A stretch of DNA of 9,626 nt from Lachnospiraceae bacterium UBA4316 (GCA_002394535.1 DGUG01000146.1:1-9626); one strand, 5' to 3'. Counted from the first letter of the stretch, positions 1 through 6,542 are shown. A program made the numbers and translations. Notes: a model not told the origin generated them from the sequence alone.

Positions 1-1085
1 TGAATCTTTTTATCATATTTTTTGAGACATTTGAGGCATCACGCAAATACATTGGGGTTCTTTCGGTTATCGAGTTTATTACTGTTTTGATATTTACTGC
101 TGAATATGCGCTTCGTATATTCACCGCAGATCTTGCGTATCCGGATAAAAAATCATTTGCCGCAAGTGTTGTTGCATTTGTATTATCGGTTTATGGCATC
201 GTTGACCTTGTTTCGTTTCTGCCATACTGGCTTGCGCTTATTTTCCCGGCAAGCATTATTCCGCAGGGCGCGGTAGCGTTCAGAATGCTCCGGGTTGTAC
301 GTATTCTCCGGCTGTTCCGCATTAACAGATACTATGATGCTTTCAACGTTATAACCGACGTATTAAAGGTAAAAAAGAATCAGATCGCCTCTGCTGTTTT
401 CATTATGCTGATGCTTGTTATCGGAGCATCTTTGATTATGTACGACATAGAACATCCGGCTCAGCCGGATAAATTTCAAAACGCTTTTTCCGGTATCTGG
501 TGGGCAGTTTCCACGCTGCTTACCGTGGGATACGGGGATATCTATCCGATAACCGATGCAGGAAGAATTGTCGGGATTATTTTGGCATTTTTAGGGGTTG
601 GTATAGTAGCTATACCGACAGGTATCATAAGTGCAGGTTTTGTACAGCAGTATTCAAGAATAAAGGACCTCGAAGGGACAAGTGAGGAATCGCCGGTGGG
701 ATTTATTTCGGTTGTGATTACAGCGGGACACGAGTGGTGCAAAAAGACGGTGTCTGAGCTGCATGTTGTGGAAGGGACAAGGATTCTTGCTATACTTCGC
801 GATCATCAAACGGTGTTTCCATCAGACAGAGAAAAGATTCTTGAAGGTGACAGAGTGATAATAGGATCGGTATCGGATAATGCCGATATAGCGGTTGAAG
901 AGATAAAGATCGGAGAAAAGAGTGAGTGGTGCAACATGAAGATTTCGGCATTTGCCGAAAGGTTTGATGTTGTGTGTGTTCTTATCATAAGGAACGGGGA
1001 AAGGATTGTTCCGACAAAGGACAGTATTATAAACAGCGGAGATTCGATAATCGTATTGCGTAGAAATATCAGGGGGATGATGTAG
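1..1085 (+). CDS. Voltage-gated K+ channel, 5'-truncated, with tandem TrkA_C-like C-terminal repeats
   Basis: This is an inner-membrane potassium channel that passes K+ in response to membrane potential. The frame is open to the window edge (first whole codon at base 3), so the true start lies upstream; the TTG at 87 is internal. Visible parts in order are the end of S1, then S2 (about 66-125), S3, an arginine-rich S4 (about 270-329, motif RMLRVVRILRLFR), S5, and a pore with the selectivity filter TVGYGD at 522-539, then S6. After the pore, instead of a full RCK domain with a Rossmann fold, there are two consecutive TrkA_C-like segments (about 710-890 and 900-1070). Both begin EWC and end EGDRVIIG / SGDSIIVL. 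In TrkA_C domains this module commonly binds a small ligand. The stop codon overlaps the next gene by one base, so the channel is probably co-transcribed and translationally coupled with the downstream sensor kinase. Family assignment is firm; ligand and physiological role are unknown. Confidence 0.93.
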   Translation, partial: NLFIIFFETFEASRKYIGVLSVIEFITVLIFTAEYALRIFTADLAYPDKKSFAASVVAFVLSVYGIVDLVSFLPYWLALIFPASIIPQGAVAFRMLRVVRILRLFRINRYYDAFNVITDVLKVKKNQIASAVFIMLMLVIGASLIMYDIEHPAQPDKFQNAFSGIWWAVSTLLTVGYGDIYPITDAGRIVGIILAFLGVGIVAIPTGIISAGFVQQYSRIKDLEGTSEESPVGFISVVITAGHEWCKKTVSELHVVEGTRILAILRDHQTVFPSDREKILEGDRVIIGSVSDNADIAVEEIKIGEKSEWCNMKISAFAERFDVVCVLIIRNGERIVPTKDSIINSGDSIIVLRRNIRGMM

Positions 1086-1087
1086 TG
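1071..1087 (+). promoter_or_regulatory. RBS and overlapping stop/start (TAGTG) coupling channel and kinase
   Basis: AGGGGG at 1071-1076 is eight bases before the GTG at 1085. The TAG stop of the channel at 1083-1085 shares its G with that GTG. This placement decides the kinase start over the ATG at 1097 and implies translational coupling. Confidence 0.75.
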
Positions 1088-3871
1088 AGATCATGGATGG
1101 GACGCTTTCGAAGAACTCTGTATCTGGTCATTGCCGCGTCTTTTTTGTCTGCTGCGGTTTATATGGCATACTATATAATAGGTGGGATATCGCCGCTGTT
1201 TCCTGTTGACGAAGTAACGGAGATTACCGAGTGGACTTATGAAGATGAACTGACCGGACCTAGGAGTATCACAACACCTACAAGAGTTGATAAGAGGAAC
1301 AGGGATGTTTTTATATACCGTTCAGTGATGCCGGACAGGATTCCTGATGGTGCCGTGATCGCCTTTTTGTTAAGGTCAAATTTTACAGTACAGATAGGCG
1401 ACCGTGTAGCAAAGGAGTGGAATAAAGACGAAGCACCTATCATAGGTGGACCTGCCAAGAATTCGTATTTTATCATAGAACTCGAAGAAGGTGATGCCGG
1501 ACAGGATATCTGTGTTACTATTGAAGATAGCGGATACGGCGGCAGTATGTACAGTCCGGTTCTGGGAAATAAATATGATGTTATACGGCATCTGGAAATG
1601 GAAAACGGAGCGTTCCAGTTTGCCTTATCGCTTGCGCTTCTTATCAGTTCTTTCGTCATTGTCGTAATCGGTCTTATTTTCAGGATCGTGTATAAATATG
1701 AGGTTAAACTTACCAAGATTGCTATCGGGGTGTTTATTGCGTCGTCCTGGATGGTTACGGACTCTTTTATATTCCAGTTCCTGTTCAGAACTCAGTTTAT
1801 AGACGGGTTCATGTCCTATATGTGCACGCTGTGTATGACGCTTCCGTTTATCGGATATCTTGACGCAATACAGGATTACCGCTATGAAAAGTGTTACATA
1901 GCGGTCTCGTTTTTTGAGACTTTTAATCTTGTTTTATTTGCCTGCCTGCATATCTCCGGAGCGTTAAATTTCTCCAAAGGGCTTAAGTATCTTGATTTGA
2001 ATATCGGTATAGGTATTCTGATATGTTTTGCAATTACCGTCTATGATATCGTCAAGGGAAATGCTTCAAAATACAGGCTTGTAGCTTACGGATTTCTTGT
2101 ATTTATGACACTTAGCGTAATTGAAATACTTCTTATCAACCTGGCAATTGTACGTGTGGAAGGCGGTGTGATAGTTGCCGGACTCTTTATTCTGTTTGCG
2201 TTTGCCATTGGACAGCAGGTCATGGAAATCAGACAGGTTCAGGTGGATCGCGACCGGGCAAATGAAGAGGGGGAAATGAAAACCAGGTTTCTTACAAACA
2301 TGTCCCACGAGATCAGAACTCCGATTAATGCCATACTGGGCATGAACGAGATGATACTCAAGGAGAGCCGTGATCCTGCAATAACCGCGTATGCCGATAT
2401 GATTAATGATTCGGGAAATCTCCTGCTGTCTATTGTTAACGATATACTTGATTTTTCCAGAATCGGAAATGATATGGAGAAGATCGTATGTGAAAACTAT
2501 GATCCGGAAAAACTGTTTGAAAGCGCAAAAGAGATGCTTGTGACCCTTGCCGAGAAGAAGGGGCTTGAAGTCAAGACCGGAAAGCCCCGTAATCTGCCGA
2601 CTATACTGTACGGAGATGAGAAAAAAATTCTTCAGATACTTGTCAACCTTATTACCAACGCCGTGAAGTACACGGAAATCGGTACAATAACGTTTACGGG
2701 TGACTGCTTTGATACGGAAGACGGATATGAACTGTGTTTTTATGTCAGCGACACCGGTATCGGCATAAGAAGAGAAGATATTGACAGCATATTCAATCCT
2801 TTCCAGAAACTTGATCATAAGAAAAAACAAAGTGTTCAGGGAACCGGACTCGGCCTGTCGATTGTGAAGGGGCTTGCCGAGAAGATGGGAGGAAGTATAA
2901 AAGTCGAGAGTACGTATGGCAAGGGAAGTACATTCTCGGTACGAATTCCTCAGCTTTCACAGGTAAAGATGGATAACGCAAAATATAATTCATTGGTATA
3001 CTCGGAAGAAGATCCACTTGACGATATTGATCCGAATTATATTGCTCCGGAGGCCAGAATTCTCGAAGTAGATGATAACACGTCCAATCAGGTTGTGGTT
3101 AAGCAGTTCCTAAAAGAGACAGGGGCAATACTTGATGTTGCATCAGGCGGAAATGAGGCATTAAGGCTGTGCAAGGTCAATAAATATGATGTAATCCTTA
3201 TGGATCATATGATGCCGGAACCGGACGGAGTGGAGACGATGCACATGATAAGGTCGATGGAGGGGAGTTTGAACGCTTCTACACCCGAAATAATACTCAC
3301 TGCAAATGCAATAATGGGCAGCAGAGCCAAATACGAAGCGGAAGGATTTGATAACTATTTAAGCAAGCCGGTGGATTCGGAAAGGCTGCTCAAGATGGTG
3401 CGTAAATACCTTCCCAAAGATAAGGTTATGTATAAACCGAAAAAGCGTACATATGCCAATATACCAAAACCGTTGGAAACTGCAAATACTAACAGGGACC
3501 GGGGCGGTAATATACCTGATAAAAAAGGGCCGATTGATTTTAAAGTGTTCATGGCCAGAGTGGATAATAACAGTGAAACGGTAGAACTCATCCTTGAAGA
3601 AGTCGTAAAAGAAAGCGGGATTAAGATTCCTTTACTAAAGGAACTTCTTGCAGACGGTGATATAAAACGGTATGCAATAGAGGCCCATGGAATCAAGGGA
3701 TCAATGGCCGGGATAGCTGCGGTTTCACTGTCAGAGCATGCCAAGAAACATGAACTTGCTGCAAAGGAAGGAGATACTGATTATATAAAAGATGATATTG
3801 AAGAGTTCATCAGGGAATACGAGAGTGTTATCGAATACATAAAGAGTTACCTTGACAATAATCAGAATTGA
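1085..3871 (+). CDS. 7TM hybrid sensor histidine kinase (HisKA-HATPase-REC-HPt)
   Basis: This is a membrane sensor that autophosphorylates and passes phosphate through an internal His-Asp-His relay. It starts with GTG, with AGGGGG at 1071-1076 eight bases upstream. Residues 11-33 form a TM segment, followed by an extracytoplasmic domain of about 140 residues. Seven hydrophobic helices follow (about 178-380), resembling the 7TMR-DISM architecture. The H-box is SHEIRTP with phospho-acceptor H408; the ATPase N-box has N525; the G1 box is DTGIG at D556; the G2 box is GTGLGLS at G586. The receiver runs from about 657 to 775 with acidic D663/D664, acceptor D707, T739 and K761. The HPt domain (about 815-925) carries H868 in AHGIKGS. 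All residues needed for relay chemistry are present. No DNA-binding output is attached and no free response regulator is seen in the window, so the final receiver is elsewhere. The preceding channel gene overlaps it by one base, suggesting joint expression. The sensed signal cannot be read from the sequence. Confidence 0.95.
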   Translation: MRSWMGRFRRTLYLVIAASFLSAAVYMAYYIIGGISPLFPVDEVTEITEWTYEDELTGPRSITTPTRVDKRNRDVFIYRSVMPDRIPDGAVIAFLLRSNFTVQIGDRVAKEWNKDEAPIIGGPAKNSYFIIELEEGDAGQDICVTIEDSGYGGSMYSPVLGNKYDVIRHLEMENGAFQFALSLALLISSFVIVVIGLIFRIVYKYEVKLTKIAIGVFIASSWMVTDSFIFQFLFRTQFIDGFMSYMCTLCMTLPFIGYLDAIQDYRYEKCYIAVSFFETFNLVLFACLHISGALNFSKGLKYLDLNIGIGILICFAITVYDIVKGNASKYRLVAYGFLVFMTLSVIEILLINLAIVRVEGGVIVAGLFILFAFAIGQQVMEIRQVQVDRDRANEEGEMKTRFLTNMSHEIRTPINAILGMNEMILKESRDPAITAYADMINDSGNLLLSIVNDILDFSRIGNDMEKIVCENYDPEKLFESAKEMLVTLAEKKGLEVKTGKPRNLPTILYGDEKKILQILVNLITNAVKYTEIGTITFTGDCFDTEDGYELCFYVSDTGIGIRREDIDSIFNPFQKLDHKKKQSVQGTGLGLSIVKGLAEKMGGSIKVESTYGKGSTFSVRIPQLSQVKMDNAKYNSLVYSEEDPLDDIDPNYIAPEARILEVDDNTSNQVVVKQFLKETGAILDVASGGNEALRLCKVNKYDVILMDHMMPEPDGVETMHMIRSMEGSLNASTPEIILTANAIMGSRAKYEAEGFDNYLSKPVDSERLLKMVRKYLPKDKVMYKPKKRTYANIPKPLETANTNRDRGGNIPDKKGPIDFKVFMARVDNNSETVELILEEVVKESGIKIPLLKELLADGDIKRYAIEAHGIKGSMAGIAAVSLSEHAKKHELAAKEGDTDYIKDDIEEFIREYESVIEYIKSYLDNNQN

Positions 3872-3881
3872 TCAGTTGTAC

Positions 3882-3918
3882 AAAAAGGGATGTCCGTAAA
3901 TGCGGGCATCCCTTTTTT
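3882..3918 (+). terminator. Intrinsic terminator after the kinase gene
   Basis: A ten-pair stem (3887-3896 with 3903-3912, one G-T wobble) encloses the 6-base loop TAAATG and is followed by six T residues (3913-3918). Five A residues on the left extend the pairing. It lies 10 bases after the kinase stop. The A-tract on the left means the hairpin could also stop transcription from the other side. Confidence 0.92.
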
Positions 3919-3940
3919 GCTGCAAAATAAGGCATTCGGG

Positions 3941-4005
3941 ATTAATAAAAAAATTAAAAAAAGTGTAAATATTATGTTGACATAATATTATTAATAGGAT
4001 AGAAT
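3941..4005 (+). promoter_or_regulatory. SigA-type promoter with A-tract UP-like element
   Basis: TTGACA at 3977-3982 and TAGAAT at 4000-4005 are separated by exactly 17 bases, one mismatch from the full consensus. An A/T-only run at 3941-3962 sits where an alpha-subunit UP element would lie. Predicted transcription start is near 4012, giving a leader of about 125 bases before the TetR gene. This is a strong promoter by sequence and is expected to be repressible (see the inverted repeat over the -35). Confidence 0.82.
3968..3989. promoter_or_regulatory. Inverted repeat over the -35 box, candidate TetR operator
   Basis: The arms AATATTATG and CATAATATT are perfect 9-bp reverse complements separated by TTGA. 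The centre of the palindrome contains the -35 hexamer (3977-3982). TetR-family repressors commonly bind such palindromes overlapping their own promoter, so autorepression by the downstream regulator is the simplest reading. That assignment is inference; only the palindrome and its position are seen. Confidence 0.62.
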
Positions 4006-4105
4006 AACCTTGTTATGTAACAACGATGTGTAACATAGATACGTAACGCAGATATATAACGATGATACATAACGCTAATACATAACAAAGTTATATAATT
4101 CCGAT
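4002..4105 (+). repeat. Eight degenerate 13-bp tandem repeats in the TetR leader
   Basis: Units begin at 4002, 4015, 4028, 4041, 4054, 4067, 4080 and 4093, each exactly 13 bases with no slippage. Consensus is RYRTAACNNNGAT. TAA at unit positions 4-6 and T at position 13 occur in all eight units; C at position 7 and G at position 11 occur in seven. The array starts inside the -10 box and ends about 20 bases before the ribosome binding site, so nearly all of it would be transcribed as untranslated leader. Because 13 is not a multiple of 3, the invariant TAA places stop codons in all three frames. Function is unknown; a regulator-binding array or an RNA-level element are both possible. Confidence 0.8.
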
Positions 4106-4136
4106 TTCCGGCCTAAGCCGCATGGAAAGGTGTAAG

Positions 4137-4691
4137 ATGCCTCCGAAGGAGAAGGTTTCAAAGGCCAGAATAGAGACAACAGCCTTTGAGATGACAAGAG
4201 AATACGGATTTTCAGAGGTTACGGCAAGAAAGCTTGCACAGAGGCTCGGATGTTCGACCCAGCCGATATTTCGTGCATACGAGAACATGGATGACCTTAG
4301 ATGTGATCTGTTCTACATGAGTACTGATTATCTTATAGAGCAGATGCTTTCGGCAAAGAGCAGGACTCCGGCATACATGGGACTGGCGTTATCGTACATT
4401 GAATTTGCACGAAACGAGAAGAATCTGTTTCAGTTAATAGCATCGATTGATGATTTCGGAACACAGACTATTTCTGAATTCTTAAAGAGCGAAGAAGGGG
4501 CGCGAATTCAGAAAAAGATTTGCGGGGAAGCCGAAGCGGGTGACAAAAAGAAGCAGGAACTTTTCACAATGTTTTGGATGTTTATACACGGAATGGCTGC
4601 GCTTATAGCGGGAAACCGGGTGGAGTTTACGGACAGGGAGATAAGAGCTTATATTACAAAAGCTTATGAGGGTTTTATAAGGGAAGTATAA
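4137..4691 (+). CDS. TetR-family transcriptional regulator
   Basis: This is a cytoplasmic one-component DNA-binding regulator of 184 residues, a normal TetR length. The N-terminal domain has the helix-turn-helix at about residues 28-47 (TARKLAQRLGCSTQPIFRAY), matching the family's three-helix pattern with the usual aromatic-rich recognition helix. The C-terminal half is the helical ligand and dimer domain and contains FWMFIHGMAAL near residues 147-157, a pattern frequent in clostridial TetR proteins. I chose ATG 4137 (MPPKEKVSK, a typical TetR beginning) because AAAGG at 4126-4130 lies six bases upstream. The ATG at 4122 would add five residues and has no ribosome binding site. It is preceded by its own promoter, a palindrome and the 13-bp repeat array, so autoregulation is likely. 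It probably controls the small membrane protein encoded next. Ligand unknown. Confidence 0.9.
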   Translation: MPPKEKVSKARIETTAFEMTREYGFSEVTARKLAQRLGCSTQPIFRAYENMDDLRCDLFYMSTDYLIEQMLSAKSRTPAYMGLALSYIEFARNEKNLFQLIASIDDFGTQTISEFLKSEEGARIQKKICGEAEAGDKKKQELFTMFWMFIHGMAALIAGNRVEFTDREIRAYITKAYEGFIREV

Positions 4692-4700
4692 ATATTTAAT

Positions 4701-4720
4701 AAGGAGTAAGGAGAGTAATG
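4701..4720 (+). promoter_or_regulatory. Duplicated Shine-Dalgarno before the small membrane protein
   Basis: AAGGAG occurs twice, at 4701-4706 and 4708-4713, before ATG 4718. Spacings to the start are 11 and 4 bases, so neither alone is ideal; together they mark 4718 as the start. Confidence 0.6.
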
Positions 4721-5041
4721 AGCGCAGGACGCAAAAGAGGGGCGCGGTATCGCAGAAGATTGGCAAGGGGAGTTAAGAAGACATTTATCAATGTAGTATT
4801 TGCTCCGGCAAGGATACCGAAGATTAAACAGGACACGGTCGATTTTCTTATGAGAATGTGTGAGATCGCAGCGGTAGGGTTTGTTGCCGCCCTCGTAGCC
4901 CACATGGCATCACCTGATTTTATTAAAACAGGAGTGGTTGTTGTGTTCGGGGTTGCATTTGCCGCATTGATAGGTGCGATTAAACTGTCGGATTATCAGG
5001 AAAAAATAGAACAGTACAGGTATTACGGATTCAGGATTTGA
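4718..5041 (+). CDS. Small basic two-TM membrane protein, unknown function
   Basis: A 107-residue protein I do not recognise. Residues 1-21 are extremely basic (ten Arg/Lys, including RYRRRLARGVKK), followed by a short amphipathic stretch and two hydrophobic segments at about 47-64 and 70-90. By the positive-inside rule the N-terminus should be cytoplasmic, with a short external loop (SPDF) and a charged, tyrosine-rich C-terminus (residues 91-107) also inside. There is no signal-peptidase site, cysteine pair or recognisable enzyme motif. It begins 26 bases after the TetR stop with two AAGGAG boxes upstream and no intervening promoter or terminator, so it is very likely co-transcribed and is the best local candidate for a TetR-controlled target. 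It is probably real, given the good start signals and coding-like composition. Confidence 0.75.
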   Translation: MSAGRKRGARYRRRLARGVKKTFINVVFAPARIPKIKQDTVDFLMRMCEIAAVGFVAALVAHMASPDFIKTGVVVVFGVAFAALIGAIKLSDYQEKIEQYRYYGFRI

Positions 5042-5042
5042 C

Positions 5043-5068
5043 AGAGTCGGAAAAAGGGGTCCGGCTCT
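5043..5068 (+). other. Hairpin after the small membrane protein gene, no U-tract
   Basis: An eight-pair stem (5043-5050 with 5061-5068, one G-T pair) with a ten-base loop begins directly after the stop codon. It lacks the run of T residues needed for a classic intrinsic terminator. It may protect the 3' end or act as a weak terminator together with the hairpins downstream. Confidence 0.45.
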
Positions 5069-5105
5069 TGGACATAGAGGGTTAATATATATACTTCATA
5101 AGGGG

Positions 5106-5191
5106 GCGTAGCGTGAGGGAACTGCTACGCTTCTTGTTGTTATTTCGCTAAGCGAAATGACAACACGGCGACATCGACGCAGTCGATGTTG
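5106..5191. repeat. Cluster of three consecutive palindromes between convergent genes
   Basis: Three hairpins follow one another: 5106-5112 with 5124-5130 (7 bp, perfect, 11-base loop); 5135-5148 with 5152-5165 (14 bp, one G-T pair, loop TAA); and 5169-5178 with 5182-5191 (10 bp, one G-T pair, loop GCA). None is followed by a T-tract on either strand. The spacing and high GC of the stems resemble dispersed palindromic elements (REP/BOX-like) found between convergent genes. Bidirectional transcript termination or 3'-end stabilisation is the simplest role. Confidence 0.6.
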
Positions 5192-5214
5192 GTTGTGTAT
5201 CCTGCCAGAGGGTT

Positions 5215-6183
5215 TTACAATTCTATTGCTTCATCATACACGACCGGATTCAGCTCTTTGATACAATCCATGTGTTCGTTCAGAAGATCTATATTGGAAT
5301 CATAATCTTTGTGGAAATATTTTATCAGGTTAAAATATGCCCATGCACTGTTCCTGTCAGGATAGACCGTGGCTTTTGTGAAATATTTCTTGGCAAACGG
5401 AATGTTTATGTAATCGTGGAACCGCACGGTATCACCGGAGGATGAACGAACCTCACCAATCATATAAAACAGACCAAGCCTGTTTGCGGCATAGGGTTCA
5501 TACCTGTCGGCAGAAATGGTCATATAGTGGATATAGTTGTTAATATGGGTTTCTATATCACCGACGCCGCGAACGATCATATCAGCTTCTTTGGCGGCAA
5601 GGTTGTTACATGCATATACATAACCTTCCTCAGCAGCCTGTTCGAAGTACTCTCCGGCTGTTGCAGGCTCATCCAATCTGTCCGCAAGAGACGGTATCTC
5701 GTTGATTATTCTCCCTATAAGGTTTACCGCGGCAGGAGACTTGCATGCACTAAGCGTGGCAACAGCCAGATCAAGGGCAAGACTTAACCGTTCTTCTCTT
5801 GTCAGATCTTCAATTACATCTATTGCTTCGCATCTTTTAAGTATTGATTCCGTTCTGTAGTTTACAAGATAATATCCTATAACATAGTATGCCAGCGGTG
5901 TTCCGTCACCGGTACATTTAATATCTGCACCTTCAAAAGTTATTCCCGCTGCCTGGCAGTACAAAGGGAATGCTTTTTTATAATTCTCGCGACAGTTTAT
6001 CTTTTTGTAGAAGAGAAGATCGGCATACGATTTTAGCGCAGCTTTGTTTCCCGTAAGAGCAAGGCAGATAATCTCCCTTTCCGACGAGGGCGAACTGTAT
6101 CCGTACTTTTCGAATACAGTCTCATTCAGTATCTGTTCATCTGCCTTGTATGTGTTGTTGCAAGTAATTCTGACTCTTGTCAT
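5215..6183 (-). CDS. Sel1/TPR-like helical repeat protein
   Basis: A 322-residue, soluble, largely alpha-helical protein with no signal peptide. Several segments look like Sel1-type TPR repeats, for example KKAFPLYCQAA, AGEYFEQAAEEGYVYACNNLA, YEPYAANRLGLFYMIGEV and AKKYFTKATVYPDRNSAWAYF, with the usual small residues at helix contacts. Such repeats normally mediate protein-protein binding. I chose the ATG at 6183 (MTRVRITCNN), which has GGAG at 6191-6194 seven bases upstream. A start at 6234 would overlap the preceding gene and has no such signal. It lies 37 bases after the GG-leader zinc-ribbon gene with no promoter or terminator seen between them, so the two are probably one operon. No enzyme motif is visible; a specific partner cannot be named, and repeat boundaries are approximate. 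Confidence 0.8.
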   Translation of the reverse strand: MTRVRITCNNTYKADEQILNETVFEKYGYSSPSSEREIICLALTGNKAALKSYADLLFYKKINCRENYKKAFPLYCQAAGITFEGADIKCTGDGTPLAYYVIGYYLVNYRTESILKRCEAIDVIEDLTREERLSLALDLAVATLSACKSPAAVNLIGRIINEIPSLADRLDEPATAGEYFEQAAEEGYVYACNNLAAKEADMIVRGVGDIETHINNYIHYMTISADRYEPYAANRLGLFYMIGEVRSSSGDTVRFHDYINIPFAKKYFTKATVYPDRNSAWAYFNLIKYFHKDYDSNIDLLNEHMDCIKELNPVVYDEAIEL

Positions 6184-6220
6184 TTTAAAACTCCGTCTTG
6201 GTTTATTGGTAGCTGCGCCT

Positions 6221-6469
6221 TTAGCATTTAACAATTATGGAATCGAATTTCCCTACATTATCAATACTTGCGGCTGGTCTGGCCATTTCAAAAGTTTTAT
6301 GGCATGCAGGACATGTCAGGGTTTTCCTGTAGCCTGTAACCCGAAAAGTCTCTCCGCATTTTGGACATCTAACCTGTATGGTGTCTTCATCCTGTACTCC
6401 GCCGGATATTTCCGAAAGAGCATCTTCGTTAAGTGACATTGCATTATCTTTGTTGCCAAAATCAACCAT
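6221..6469 (-). CDS. 82-aa peptide with double-glycine leader motif and zinc-ribbon core
   Basis: A short protein beginning at ATG 6469, chosen because a perfect AAGGAGG (6478-6484) lies eight bases upstream; an internal ATG at 6439 is possible but weaker. Residues 13-24 (LNEDALSEISGG) match the double-glycine leader pattern of peptides processed by C39-peptidase ABC transporters: hydrophobic residues at -12, -7 and -4 and Gly-Gly at -2/-1. The remaining 58 residues hold CPKC at 35-38 and CPAC at 53-56, a CxxC-x14-CxxC zinc ribbon like the MJ0042 type, and the protein ends in a cysteine (C82). If the leader is genuine, a secreted Cys-rich peptide would result; if not, it is a small cytoplasmic zinc-ribbon protein. 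No C39 transporter or modification enzyme is in the window. It is first in a probable operon with the Sel1-like gene. Confidence 0.78.
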   Translation of the reverse strand: MVDFGNKDNAMSLNEDALSEISGGVQDEDTIQVRCPKCGETFRVTGYRKTLTCPACHKTFEMARPAASIDNVGKFDSIIVKC

Positions 6470-6487
6470 AATGTATTCCTCCTTACT

Positions 6488-6505
6488 TTCTTGAAAGCCA
6501 CGCCA
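6488..6505 (-). repeat. Shared 18-bp leader element, copy 1
   Basis: Read on the minus strand this is TGGCGTGGCTTTCAAGAA. It ends three bases before the AAGGAGG of the GG-leader peptide gene. A copy with 17 of 18 bases identical lies at 9357-9374, again just before a ribosome binding site. Confidence 0.6.
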
Positions 6506-6542
6506 GTGCTCTTATCTTACATATTCAGTATAATAATTGTAT

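Noticed and set aside
87..89. TTG as the start of the channel gene
   Set aside because: The reading frame is open to the window edge and the upstream codons encode the expected S1-S2 region (FFETFEASRKY...VIEF), so the start is outside the window.
2066..2830. Long open frame of 254 codons on the minus strand inside the kinase gene
   Set aside because: It is antisense to well-conserved kinase domains, has low-quality composition and no start signals, so it is a shadow frame.
4002..4105. CRISPR array or plasmid-type origin iterons
   Set aside because: Units are 13 bp with no spacers, so not CRISPR. There is no replication initiator gene or partition gene nearby, and the array lies in a gene leader.
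4109..4120. Small palindrome CGGC-CTAA-GCCG before the TetR start
   Set aside because: Arms are only 4 bp and there is no second supporting signal, though it lies near the ribosome binding site.
4122..4124. ATG 4122 as the start of the TetR gene
   Set aside because: No ribosome binding site precedes it, while ATG 4137 has AAAGG six bases upstream and gives a typical TetR N-terminus.
5043..5068. Classic intrinsic terminator after the small membrane protein
   Set aside because: The stem is good but no T-tract follows; reported only as a hairpin.
6184..6234. Start of the Sel1-like protein at 6234
   Set aside because: It overlaps the end of the peptide gene and has no ribosome binding site; ATG 6183 has GGAG at the right distance.
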